A stretch of 64,000 nucleotides of DNA from Sclerotiophoma versabilis (GCA_012274445.1 JAAROD010000026.1:620001-684000), one strand, 5' to 3'; counted from the stretch's first letter, positions 10,643 to 20,984 are shown. Translations and numbers: made by a program. The notes: generated by a model from the letters alone, not told the origin.

Positions 10643-11260
10643 CTAGGTCTTTAGCCTAGGGCCGCGCGAGCCATGGTTCCGAGCCTTGACCCACAGCTTT
10701 ATTTCAACGTCACACAGCGACGAACAGCTTGGCCTCGGAACCGCAACACTGAAGATGTGGCTCGAGGACAGCGCGGAAATGGTCTTGCTACCACTGAGTC
10801 CACGCTGACGGCTCGAGTTCATGGAGCAAATTAGGCTCACGTTGGTTGCGCTCTGACAATCTTTCGTTGACTCCTTGCAGCCAGATGCAGTCGCGATACC
10901 CATAGTGGATGTGTCGTTCCCGAGTGTCTTCTCCAGATAACCAAATATCCTACGGCTTTTGTACCGGTCTCTGTGACCTCGAGCGTCAGATCTGCGATTG
11001 TACCTCCCCGAATGGTCCTATACGGGCAGCACGCTACCGCTTACATTCAACTGCGATGCTCGACCAAATCAGGCCCTTGCCGGCAATATCGAGGAGATAC
11101 AAATGAAAAGTGATTGCGGGTCCCAGAGGATGATACTCACAGTTTCCTATGAGCCAATCGAGGCTGCGTGACGCAGAGCAAAACTCAAACATGATTACAA
11201 CTTCTGGCAGGTCCTGATGGTTGACTGAGATACCCAGAGCGGCAGATGAGGCTTTGGTTT
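10643..11260 (-). pseudogene. possible decayed minus-strand reading frames
   Basis: Two short minus-strand stretches read like protein. One contains GGTIADLTLEVTETGTKAVG and YLVIWRR (about 11020-10935). The other is Ser/Cys-rich, with SGCKESTKDCQS and SSHIFSVAVPRPSC (about 10890-10700). They are in different frames, with stops between them and no consistent introns. A third piece with QDLPEVVIMFEFCSASRS ends at a GTGAGT near 11145. This may be one decayed secreted-protein gene. No family was recognised. Confidence 0.2.
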
Positions 11261-12448
11261 AATCAAACTTGGGTGCTCCGGATGGGAAAGAGGTATTTGC
11301 TAGGCGTACTATCGATAATGTTACGGCTTTGCAACATTTTCTGGATCATCCTCTCAACAAAAATGCGTGTCTGAGTTCCTCCGGAGTCAGTCAAAGACGT
11401 GTACTGCGTCTCACAGACTGTGTGCGATGCCATATACGGCTACACTTAAGCCAAACCTACGAGCGAGGAAACAAGAGCACCCAACTTCAGCTGCAAACAC
11501 CATTCTCGTTCTCTTTGCAAGCCTTGTGTCAACTATTACTCTCCACCGTGCAATAGTACCTTTCCGTGCTCGCAGACTACGTGTTTCTTCCAACTTATAG
11601 TGCGCTGGAGACCTCCAGCCTGTGACTTATAGGAGTGGAGATCCACGCTTTTTGCTACTTCTCAATACCTGCCAACTGTCCAAAGGAAGGATTTGGATCT
11701 CCAAAACACCAGCATCCTCCCTACGGTCCCATTGTCCGATCGATCGTCTAACCCCAAAGACGTCATTTGGCCAAGATGCTACCCGTGAGAGCCGTCTGCG
11801 ACTGAACGCAGCGATCGGCTGGAGCACCTTTAGTCCATTTCGACATCACTGTATGCCCTTTGCGGCCACGGGAGACATAAAATCAACGTACATTAATCAC
11901 TGACTACGTGACTCAGAGGCTGAACACAAGAGCAGATCAATTTCACATTGGTAACCACAAACGCTCTTAGCATTATGGGTACTTTTGTCTTAGAATAGCA
12001 TTACTGCTCCTTTCCAGCACCAAAAGGTCAATCAGTAGTCTGTCCCGTAGCATTTTGAACAAGGGCTCCATCTCATTGGAGGGTGTCAACACTACTTTGC
12101 GTGCTTTTAGTCATCTAAAAGAACTTCATACGACTACAACACAATCTCTAGTAGCCGGACGATTGAATGTGCATTAATTCTTGGAATTATCGGAGGAAGT
12201 CAATGGTAATCTACGTTCGGTTCGATACGCGAAAGTATCTCAACTGGCTACGATGCTCTAAAATTCTTTCGGCTCTGTACTTCCAAGTCCAAAGGGAAGA
12301 GATCCAAAGGCTGGTACTAGGACTCCGCACGAGGCTTAATCAGTTGTGAATACTTCACTTTCTCAGATTCTGCCATGTTTAAGAAAACGAGTGGGTATTG
12401 ACTATGTACAGAAGCTTGCTACATCTCTCGCTGACCCGCAGAAAGGTT
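11261..12448. other. gene-poor island sequence
   Basis: No coding exon is supported. Base composition is locally richer in A/T than the flanks (for example 11.93-12.35 kb), as in decaying sequence. No transposon open frame or terminal repeat was seen. Confidence 0.3.
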
Positions 12449-12537
12449 TCTGGCACGACGGCCGGGTAGAAAGAAGTATGGCACAACGGCCAGGTACAAA
12501 ACGCGTAGAAGGAAGTCTGGCACGACGGCCGGGTGGC
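12449..12537 (+). repeat. three imperfect copies of an ~18-bp direct repeat
   Basis: The unit TGGCACGACGGCCGGGT occurs at about 12451 and 12518, with a degenerate copy (ATGGCACAACGGCCAGGT) at about 12479. Spacing is 28 and 39 bp, so this is a clustered rather than strictly tandem repeat. It sits just beyond the 3' end of the Gly/Tyr-rich gene. Confidence 0.6.
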
Positions 12538-12566
12538 ACAGATCCCATCAAAGAACACAAGAGCAT

Positions 12567-13556
12567 TTAAGCTTCATCGTAATTCTCCATGAGACCACTA
12601 GCCTCATACGCTGGGTCTTCATTGTCTCCGTATTCCTCCATGACATCACATGCGTTAAAGTGATCTGTTCCCGAATCATTACCGGGAACAGCACCCTTCG
12701 AGATGTTCACGTGAGTGCCGTTCGCAATTTGGTCTAGGAGGGCTTGTCCGCTTAATCCGTTCCGGTTGAAACGATCGAGGCCTGTCGGTTTCTGGACACC
12801 GCTATTGTCCCGCTGTTTCTTCTTGCGGTTACAGTTGCGGTTGCGGTTGCGGCTCTTTTCGTTCTTCGATTCCGAAGATACGTGTGGAAGTGCAACGGAC
12901 GGCGTCAAAGAGACAGGACGAGTGGGAGCAGGCGTGCGGTTGACCGAGGCAGTACGGCCGCGAGCAGACGTGTGGTTGACCGAGATAGCACGACCGCGAG
13001 CAGGCGTGTGGTTGACCGAGGCAGCACGGTTACGAGCAGGCGTGCGGTTGACCGAGGTACTTGCATTACTTGCGACAGATATGATAGTACCTGCCGCTGT
13101 GCGGATCTCCTCGACGTAGCCGTTCGATGGTACAACTGGTGGGCCCATAGCAGAACGACCTGACGAAGGTGGCTGGTATGCCTGCTGTGCCTGAGGGGTT
13201 GGCGAGTTCGCGTGCTGCTCGAGCGACTGCCAAGGCGACTGCTGAGGCGACGGCCGGGGCGACGGCTGAGGCATGGACTGTGTAGCCTGCATGTACTGGT
13301 TCTGCTGCCGGCCCGTCCCATGGTTTTGCGTGGCCATGCCGTTCTGCCAGTTCATGTCGTTCTGCATGCCCATACCACAGTTCTGCCAACCCATGCCCGC
13401 GTAGTCATTGCCACCTGGGTAGCCACCGGAATAGCCACCGGAGTAGCCACCACCATAGTAGCCACCACCATAGTAGCCACCGCCATTGTATGCCTGCTGT
13501 TGGTATGACATGTGGTAAGGTCTTGTAGGCGGGTGGCTAGCAGTGGAGGGCATCAT
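12567..13556 (-). CDS. Gly/Tyr/Gln-rich low-complexity protein with 12-residue tandem repeats
   Basis: An open frame of 329 aa from MMPSTASHPP; a second in-frame ATG (MSYQQQAYNGG) lies at 13511. The N-terminal part has GGGYYGGGYYGGGYSGGY repeats, followed by an Asn/Gln/Met-rich stretch. Next come four tandem 12-aa units of the type SVNHTPARGRAA and a basic RNRNRNCNRKKKQR patch, then an acidic C-terminus ending MENYDEA. Composition suggests an RNA-binding or phase-separating protein, but this is inference. Its 5' end overlaps the last codons of the Cys-rich gene (13537-14088), in another frame. Use of a downstream acceptor (CTCCAG near 13591) would splice the Cys-rich first exon in phase onto this frame, so it may be an alternative 3' part of that gene. 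Confidence 0.5.
   Translation of the reverse strand: MMPSTASHPPTRPYHMSYQQQAYNGGGYYGGGYYGGGYSGGYSGGYPGGNDYAGMGWQNCGMGMQNDMNWQNGMATQNHGTGRQQNQYMQATQSMPQPSPRPSPQQSPWQSLEQHANSPTPQAQQAYQPPSSGRSAMGPPVVPSNGYVEEIRTAAGTIISVASNASTSVNRTPARNRAASVNHTPARGRAISVNHTSARGRTASVNRTPAPTRPVSLTPSVALPHVSSESKNEKSRNRNRNCNRKKKQRDNSGVQKPTGLDRFNRNGLSGQALLDQIANGTHVNISKGAVPGNDSGTDHFNACDVMEEYGDNEDPAYEASGLMENYDEA
12912..13055 (-). repeat. four tandem 36-bp coding repeats
   Basis: The unit contains gttgaccgag, at 12939, 12975, 13011 and 13047 (exact 36-bp spacing). It encodes 12-residue units SVN(R/H)T(P/S)A(R/P). Codon-level divergence between copies shows the array is not a recent amplification. Confidence 0.85.
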
Positions 13557-14088
13557 CTGAACGGGACTTGGGCATGAACATCCCCATAGCTGGAGCGATG
13601 TGTTCGTTGACAATGCAGCCCTTGCGGCGCCATGAAGTCAAGGTGTTGTATGCCAGGGTGCAGAATTGCTGTGAGGTTGGTCAGTGTCTGGCCATGCAGT
13701 TGTAGGCACTGAATCTTACACGGTGTGCGTGGGTCCCATTACAGCAGCCGCAGGTGTTCCCGCAAGGGGAATTGCAGGCAAAACCTGGTTGTTGTAGGCG
13801 GTAGCAGTGGTTACAGTACATGCCGCTTTTGAGCTCTGGGAACTTGGTGCTGGGGTCCTGGACAAAGATGAAGTCACCAGGCGGGGGTTGATACCGTCTT
13901 GGATCCAGCATGTATACCAACCCGCCAACGTTGGGCACTGTGGGGTAGTACATGGTCACATCCTCCGGTGTGAGCCTGGAAGGGCCCTCGTCGGCGTGTG
14001 GCAGGAGCGTTGTTGCTGGTGATGCTGGTGGTGCTGTGAATGCTGGTAAAAAGTTGTCAGCAGCGTAATTGCTACCGGCCCCATTCAT
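13537..14088 (-). CDS. small Cys-rich (zinc-knuckle-like) hypothetical protein, 166 aa
   Basis: Exons 14088-13720 and 13668-13537, with a 51-nt intron (GTAAGA..CTCACAG). The start is the ATG of MNGAGSNYAADN. The upstream frame opens with a non-ATG codon and is discarded. The N-terminal half is Pro/Ala-rich. Residues ~88-130 hold a dense Cys/His set (MYCNHCYRLQQPG, CNSPCGNTCGCCNGTHAHR), continuing after the splice as QFCTLAYNTLTSWRRKGC. The spacing suggests metal binding, probably zinc, but matches no family I can name. The stop at 13537-13539 lies inside the start of the Gly/Tyr-rich frame. Confidence 0.55.
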
Positions 14089-14921
14089 TTTGGGGTGATT
14101 GAGGTGAAGATCAAACGGATCGCAAGTTTGGACGATAGAAATACTCTGTGCGCGGCAGCACGCTAACCAAGCTACGGTCTTGGCGCAAACAAGAGGCACA
14201 CTATCAGGACGAGATTGCGTACCTAGAAGCTTGGTAGATGCGATAAACTAATTATACGATAAATGGAAACGGTTTTAAGTGCCGAAGCGGCTTCAAATAA
14301 AGAAGAAAGCTTGCGGTTGGTCTGGCATTGGTCACTGACTCAAAAGCTTCAAGTCTGCTGGTGCTCTTCAGCCAAGCTATGGGCCAGTGTACACGGAACT
14401 CCACGGCAACCTTCCTGGTTCTGGAGGCGCGTGTGCTAAGACTGAGCCGGTGAAGTAGCGTCATCGAACTTCTGTCACTCCCACACTCAGGAAGCTCCGT
14501 TCACGTAGCACTGCTGAAAATGCTGCACTTTTTTCCTTGCAATGGCTGTCGAGGACGCTGCGCTATCTCTTGGAACATAGCTGAGGAAGCTGGACTTAAC
14601 TCTTCCATGTACGCGACTGAAAAAGTTGCTCTTGTGGTTTACATGCTGGACTTTGTTATGTAGCAGACCCCTGAAGTCTTCAGGCCTGGCGAAAGGCCGT
14701 ATATGGTTAGTTGAAAAGCCAAATGACGTTCTAAACATGACGAAATTCGAACGTTGAATGTGAACAAGAAAGTACCTGCCACTAGTTGAGTTTAGTGCTG
14801 AATCTTGCAGTGTCATAACCTCTTCTCTTTGCAAAGCACCTGCGTTCCACTCCAAAGCAGTCAGTCTCACAAAGTAAGTGACCGCAATATACTAGCAAAG
14901 TAAACGACTAACATATTACAG
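14089..14921. other. intergenic with a probable 5' UTR intron at 14874-14920
   Basis: No coding exon is supported on either strand. Immediately before the next start codon lies a 47-nt intron-like stretch, with GTAAGT donor, gactaac branch and ttacag acceptor. It ends exactly at the ATG at 14922, so the next transcript probably has a spliced leader. Confidence 0.45.
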
Positions 14922-15410
14922 ATGGACTCTACGGATCGTCAGTACAACGGTACCGAAGCCTTGCGCACGCACGTTGCAAGAGTTGAGCTCGAGCTCACCC
15001 GCATCAAGGCACAAGTCTCGCCGATGCAGGCGCCTAACAACGATAACATATGGTTTTACATTGGGGCCTTCGTCAATGAGCAACAGAATAGGACTATCTT
15101 GGAACATGAGGTTGCAAATTGTAAGCGCAGGCTGCAGCTGCAAGAACAGCTCAACTTCGAGCTCACGCTGCGCTGCGAACAGTACCTCCAAAGAAAGCAA
15201 GCAATGAAGGGCCAAGCCGAGAAGCTTGAAGAAGAATCTCGAGTGCAGGCGGCCACTATTGCTGCATTGGTCGACGATAAGGCCCGCTTGACTGAAGAGA
15301 AGGTCGCCATGAAAGTGCGTACAAAGCAGGCTAAGCAGGAGATGCAGCGCTGCAAGCGACGTCATGAAGATGCCATCAGGTCGGCGCGAGACAGCAAGTT
15401 CTGTAAGTAG
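14922..15410 (+). CDS. coiled-coil hypothetical protein, 162 aa
   Basis: One exon from an ATG that directly follows a well-formed intron acceptor. Almost the whole product from about residue 20 on is predicted by eye as helical coiled coil, with Glu/Lys/Gln/Leu heptads (RVELELTRIKAQ, CKRRLQLQEQLNFEL, GQAEKLEEESRVQAA). A GTAAGT donor overlaps the last codons (15403). Splicing to 15455 (CTGAC branch, cacacag acceptor) would replace the final residues by a short WGV end. No localisation signal or family was recognised. It lies inside the gene-poor island beside the hairpin repeat array. Confidence 0.5.
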   Translation: MDSTDRQYNGTEALRTHVARVELELTRIKAQVSPMQAPNNDNIWFYIGAFVNEQQNRTILEHEVANCKRRLQLQEQLNFELTLRCEQYLQRKQAMKGQAEKLEEESRVQAATIAALVDDKARLTEEKVAMKVRTKQAKQEMQRCKRRHEDAIRSARDSKFCK

Positions 15411-15465
15411 AAGCGGCATGAAAAAGCGTCCAGTGGCTGACTTGGAGCACACAGGGGGCGTCTAA

Positions 15466-15899
15466 AAGCTGGAGGAAGGCCTCAGTCTTGTCTTGATAGG
15501 TACTGAGCACAGGTGATGCTCGAGTGGTGAGTGGCGAAGTACCTGGGTCGACTATCAGCGACACCGTGACGCTGCATATAAGCGTCGGCTGGGCAGGTGG
15601 AGCAAAGAGGCACTAGGTGTAAAGCCGACCTAGATCAAGCCATTTGAATGCTATGCCCGCAGCCACCGTCCATATGCTTCACGTCCTCCAAGACGACTGC
15701 TGCGTGATTTTAGAGCTAATGGGAAACTGCGCCATGTTCGTGAGCTACATGAATTAGCTGTGGGCTGGCCTTGCGAGCGTAGAGTGCGTTGTATTCTTGT
15801 GTTGTATTCTTGTGGTCGAGCCAAGACACATGAGCGCTGTCGAAGCCAACGGCTTACGGTCGTTCGCATATTTCCAAGAACGAGCAGAGCCCCTGTGCT
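15466..15899. other. intergenic
   Basis: No coding exon or repeat copy was recognised between the coiled-coil gene and the tandem array. Confidence 0.3.
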
Positions 15900-16960
15900 T
15901 GGACAATTGGTCAGGACTTGTATAGCAGACGCATGTGATTGTTATAATGTGCTTCGATTTGCGAGAACCGATTCGCGCAGGCCGTACCGTAGTACCTCCG
16001 ACTGTCGTGGTTGGTGTGTCTCCTGATGATGTCGTCCCCTATGCCTCCAACCTCGACAGTCGAACATCGCCACAGCGGCCAAACAATATATTAACAAGTC
16101 TCTGAGTTGCTTCAGATAGAGGGGAGGCGTGCGATCATATTAATACTATTGGAATATCGAAAACCTGTTTGCACAGACCACAGTACCTTCGGCTACTCTC
16201 GTGGTTGGCGTATCTCCGCTCGCTATGCTTCTGGACTCCGAACAGTCGCACATCGCCACAGCGGCCAGGCAATAGATTCCCAAGCCTCTTAAGTGCATTA
16301 GGTACAGGGAACGCGTGCGATCATACTGCTACACCTGGAATATAGGCAATCTCTCTGCGCATGACGTAGTACCTCCGACTGTGTGGTTGTGACCTCCGGC
16401 GCCGCTTACTTTGCTTCCAACCAACAGTCGGGTATTGTGACAGCGACTGGAGCCTTAATGTACAGACTTCTGAGCTGTTTTAGATAGAGCAGATGCGCGC
16501 GGTTATATTGGCACTCTTGGAATATAGGCAATCTCTCTGTGCATGTCGTAGTACCCCCGACTGCCGTGGTTGTGACCTCCGGCGCCGCTTACCGGGTATT
16601 GTGACAGCGACTGGGGCCTCAATGTACAGACTTCTCAGCTACTTCAGATAGAGCAGAAGCAAGCGGCCATATTGATACTCTTAATATATGCGCAACCCCT
16701 CTGCGCATGCCGTAGTACCCCCGACTATCGTGGTCGTCCAGCGCCGCTTACCATAGCCCCACCCATCAACCACGATAGTCGGGTATTGCAACGGAGACCA
16801 GAGCCTCAACGTCAAAGCATCTTAGCTGTTCTAGATAGAGCAGATATGCGCGATGATTTTGATACTCTTAGAATACAAGAAAAGTGTTTGTGCAGGCTGT
16901 GATACTTCCGACTGTTGTCCGCTGGTGATGGTGCTGCTCACCGCAGCCAAAACTAGTCAT
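15900..16960 (+). repeat. degenerate tandem array, about six ~180-bp units
   Basis: The anchor AGTACCTCCGACT or close variants recurs at 15991, 16182, 16368, 16550, 16714 and (degraded) ~16900, with spacings of 191, 186, 182, 164 and about 187. Between anchors the same blocks recur in order: a pair of inverted arms, (C)ACAGCGRC, a TTCAGATAGAG block, and GATACTCTTGGAATAT before the next anchor. The 164-bp unit has lost its right arm. Each copy has diverged and no long frame crosses the array, so it is non-coding. Its class (satellite-like, or tandem mobile-element remnants) is unknown. Confidence 0.85.
16720..16783. repeat. perfect 15-bp inverted repeat in array unit five
   Basis: CCCGACTATCGTGGT at 16720-16734 pairs perfectly with ACCACGATAGTCGGG at 16769-16783 across a 34-nt loop. 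The matching arms in unit one (15999-16014 and 16047-16062) read ACTGTCG / CGACAGT, so both arms changed together. Confidence 0.85.
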
Positions 16961-17289
16961 AACGACCTGATGTTCGGGAGTACTCGGAGCACCACCGACA
17001 TTATATACACAGGCAGTTGATTGTACTGTAGAAATGCAATGCAGGGGATTCCAATGCTACTGTCACAAAATCAAATGCTGTGTTCCCCAGGTAGCAGTGC
17101 TTTCGACTAATGCACAGGCGCAGGGAAAAATATACTGCCTACCTTTTCGTCGACCATGCTGCTACAAGCAGGGCCTAGATGTGTTGCAAACGAGTTGTCT
17201 GTATGCTTCGCCAAGTAAAGCTCACAGTATGATACTATGCATTTGTTGCATCTTTGCATCTTTGCATCGCTGCAACCCATGACGAACCT

Positions 17290-17770
17290 TTGGTGCTGCG
17301 ATGCCCTGCTGGTGCCAGCAACCTTCGATGAATTCCTTCAGCACGCAAGGGCTGGTGCAGTTCGCAAATATGTGCATTGGTTTTGGCACAAGACATAGAT
17401 CACTTTCCAACACTACATGTTCAGTAGAACGTGCAGAGTGATGCGCACAATCATCGAACATGCTGTCGGCGGTGCGGCAATCGGCCAGCCACGCGGTGTT
17501 GCAATCCCCCACCCATCGCCGACTTTGTTCGACGCGTTCCATGCAGCGGCTGCAATCCAGGCGTTCAGTTGACAAGTATAACGCATTCTCTGCAAAGCGC
17601 AGATTATAATGAGACACTATGTACCGGGTTCGAGTGTTGCGCGGTCATGCTAATCCGTATACTGCGCGTCTTCGCCTAGCTGTCCCACCAACCTTGTTCG
17701 ATGATTGTCCCACAGCAGACAACACTCCAGCATTTCACTGACATGTGTAGTATGTTCTCCGCGGAGAACA
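17290..17770. repeat. second repeat patch with inverted arms and a 16-bp palindrome
   Basis: ACAATCATCGAACA at ~17448 is the exact reverse complement of TGTTCGATGATTGT at ~17697. A perfect palindrome GTTCTCCGCGGAGAAC lies at 17754-17769. Weak direct similarity (TTGTTCGA.G near 17521 and 17695, with similar downstream text) suggests an older ~170-bp duplication. No coding sequence was seen. Confidence 0.45.
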
Positions 17771-19097
17771 GGTTACAGAAACATCCTAAGCGCCTCTAGA
17801 CAGCGCTGCGTGGTTGTGTTATTAAGGCGAACATAGCTTTGGTGTTTCGGCGCGACGACTCGTGACCTGCTTTCCAGCGGCCAACGACCTTCGCGCCCTC
17901 AACCTACAGTCACTACAGCATCTCGGAACGCCACCACAAGCTGCGCGGCACCTCCCTCGTACACACGAACTCAAGTGAAGTACTTCAACAAGACTAGCCG
18001 CCTCCTTTCACTCCCAGTCGCGAGAAGGCGCCATCGCAGGCATCGCTGCGGACCTGTTGTCACCGCCATGGCAAGGCTCGAGACAGTCAACAAGGCCAAG
18101 GACATCATGGAAGGGCTCCAAGGACCGATCATGCTGCTTTTAAATGCATTGTCCAGCGGAAGGAGAGAGACTACTGCTAGCTAATGCGATGGATGGACCA
18201 TGTCGAGGACGAGGATCTCAAGCGTCTTAAGCATCTTCAAACCACCAGGTGCTGCAGGGGAAAGTACAATCAGGATCTGGAAACCCATGTCTTTATTTGA
18301 AGGGGTGGACGGAGCATGTGGAAGAAGAAGAGGATCTCAAGATGATACCGGAGCCAACACCACGACGACCAGTCCCACTGCGGCCACCCAACATCGAGGG
18401 ACCGAGCGAACTTGTGATTCTGCGAAGGTCATTCATCTTTGCACGTCCCAGTTGCTCGGAGGAGGCATCACGTCACTTCTCAACGGTCATCTTGTGATGC
18501 TGCAAGTCCGTGGAGAGTGGGGAGCGGCCCTACACGCAGCCGCGGCAGGACAAAGGCTGAGAGGCTATTCTGAGGTTTTATGGAAAGAGAACGTGCACTA
18601 ACATGGGGTAAGAAGGCTACGAGACGTAAGAGCCTGGTTTTGCTTCATCCAAGCTGCAACTCGCGATGCCGGTGTGCGCTCTAATGCTGCGACTTGATCC
18701 CGCTACCAGGAAAGCTAATCTCAGGGAATGACGGAACTTTTCTGCGGCTGGTGACTACAACATTGTTGAAAACAAGGGTCGTGTCCGACTGCGCTCTTGT
18801 GACTTTGCACAGGGAGCGGGAGCGGCGACTGTGAGGATCAAATGTTGCGCCTGGTATAACAAACTTTTGGGCTCCGTCCATTGACATGTCTCTTTGTGGC
18901 AACAGAGCTACGTACCCACAAGATACTGCAGTTCGTTTGTACCCTCTATCCGCATTTCTGCAGCGACGAAGTGTACGCCAAGACCGCCGCAACCCTTCAG
19001 GTTCGAATCTTCACCGCACCCCGCTCCCTTCTCTAACGCTCATATTTAAGGTATTACAAAGTGTCCAGCGTCGTCAACGTATACTAATCGAACGCAG
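17771..19097 (+). other. island sequence with short unassigned reading frames
   Basis: A 38-codon frame at 18068-18184 (MARLETVNKAKDIMEGLQGP) and a downstream frame with WTEHVEEEEDLKMIPEPTP look protein-like. They cannot be joined by clear introns. A related TGGATGGACCATGTCGAGGA-type stretch at ~18190 and TGGACGGAGCATGTGGAAGA at ~18307 appear to be an internal duplication. This may be a decayed gene. The remainder shows nothing. Confidence 0.25.
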
Positions 19098-19972
19098 ATG
19101 GATACCTTCGTTCACAGTCAAACACCCCCTCCAAACCAGCAAACACCAGCGCCACCGCATACCGGCAGCTTACGCTTAGTATCACCAGCTCTTTCCCAGA
19201 ATTTGATTCTCTTGCTGAAATCACGCACAGCCCCAGTCTCGCCGCTGCCCGAACTTCCTACCGAGCTCAGGAGCCTCATCTATGAACACATACTCGGAGG
19301 GTACATCATCCACGCTGGTCAGAAGATCCTTATGAACGATCAGGGAAAAGGCATAAGGAGCGCTCACATTGCAATCCTCCCAATCAGGCTGCTCGATGAC
19401 TCGTTGTTCACAGATGCATTGCAAGTCATCACATACGATCCGCCAGCTACCATTACGATGGAGGGCTTGGGCGCCGTTTTTAGCAGGACTGCACCGTATC
19501 GCTCTGAACATTTCCAGTTTCGTGAAGTCTGTCAAAAGATCCGCGAGGAGACTGATCGGCTCGATTTCAGTCTCAACGTGTGGTGCGAAGTTCCGTTAAG
19601 CGATTGCTCCATATCCGCAAGGTCTCCCCGCAACTGGCAGCCAGAAATCCCTTGTCATCAGTCATGGTTTTGCAGATCTGGGTCATCAATGCGTGATACA
19701 GCAACAACCTGAAGCCGAGCCTTCTGGCAGCCCTGCTCGATCTCTCGGAAGTCCAGATCCCTGATGAGCATGGGCTGCTCTCAACGCACATGATGAAGAG
19801 AAAGAAGAGTTCGAGCAAGCTGAAAGACAGAACCTTCGGCGCATCCGCAAAGCCACCGAAAAGGAGGTGGGCGTGACTTCCATCCGTCGCGAAGGTCGAG
19901 AGTGGCGGAGCCTGCTGCATTGCCACTCGTCAAACTCAACATGATCCTCACAGTCCTCGAAGGTCACGATCA
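19098..19972 (+). pseudogene. broken 2EXR/F-box-like gene
   Basis: From an ATG (MDTFVHSQTPPPNQQ) the frame gives a Pro-rich leader, then the signature LPELPTELRSLIYEHIL, typical of fungal 2EXR/F-box-like proteins. FREVCQKIREETDRL follows, matching the second conserved block. Near 19580 the protein-like reading moves to another frame (SSVKRLLHIRKVSPQLAA, LQIWVINA), which meets a TGA. Near 19770 it moves again, to a charged frame (NAHDEEKEEFEQAERQN) ending near 19972. No GT..AG pair repairs these switches. I infer an inactivated copy; the original frame alone would encode 204 aa with an unrelated tail. Confidence 0.55.
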
Positions 19973-20984
19973 GTTGGTTGTTCGAGATGTCACACGACAA
20001 GAGATGTAATTCTATTTGTAGCGCAGGCCGAGCGGGTTGATTTACTCTTCCTTTCAGTTGCAATTTTCATTATATGACACGACGACGATTTTGTTTGCGC
20101 GATTGGGCATGACTTGGTTTCATGCGTCATGTCACAGGCTGAAAGAGCTTGGTATTGCATATTTTTCCTGTACAATACGTTGTTCCTGCACCAGCATCAC
20201 AGGCTGGAGACCCAACTCGTGCGTTGAGTCTCATGTGCGGTTCACTTCAAACGGCTCTGACTGCATCTTATGTATTCGCAGCATCACTGCGATAATTAAG
20301 CTGTCCTGATACTATGCAACACCTGCCTGTCGCTTGAACCTCATGTGATTGATTTTGTACTTCCCGCGTAACCCTCTCAGTAGCTGTCAGGGCTTCATTT
20401 TGTCCCATACCACACAGGGACCTTCTGACACACTCCTTGACATCTTGCATAGTGGTATTTGGGTACCCTGAGAGGGGCTACTGGTCAGTACATGTCTCAA
20501 ATCTGGCGTGATGCCCGGCTGCGTCGTCAATTCACATGAGCATTGCAGCTCATCGCTGTCACGGGGATGAATGGGCAACTCTTGAACAGGCATTTAAAAT
20601 TTGAGAATAATACGGACTACATGACTCTCATATCACGCTAGAGTCGGAGTTAGTGCGTTACTTAAGGTGCAAGAAACTGCCGTGCTTCTAATCTGTCCGT
20701 AAGTCTTTCCGGGGGCTCAGATGTCTTGATCGTCGTCATAGTCAGCATTTCAGCAATGGAGAGCAGTGTTTTGGCCATTGAGTTGCTTTTTGTCATCAGG
20801 ATGAGAAACTCTATCGTTGGGGATAACTATACAACTCTACATTTGGAAGGCTCTGGGGTTCGATACAGTTATAAGAAGGTAGTTCTTGAGGGCGGAGCAG
20901 CATTACAGAGAAGTTTATGGCAGACCATGCGAACTTTATTAATTGGCATGCCAAAGGCATATGTACATGACAAAACGCACGAAT
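19973..20984. other. island sequence
   Basis: No supported exon. A 10-bp imperfect hairpin (GAGACCCAAC / GTTGAGTCTC) lies at 20207-20232. Nothing else was recognised. Confidence 0.3.

Noticed and set aside
18990..19020. CAGGTTCGAATCTTCACC resembling a tRNA T-arm
   Set aside because: No matching cloverleaf upstream; it lies in the leader of the broken 2EXR-like gene.
20207..20232. Hairpin followed by CATGTGCGGTTCAC, reminiscent of a group II intron domain V or group I core
   Set aside because: No other ribozyme domains, conserved catalytic triad or reverse transcriptase/homing-endonuclease frame nearby; one short mismatched stem is not enough.
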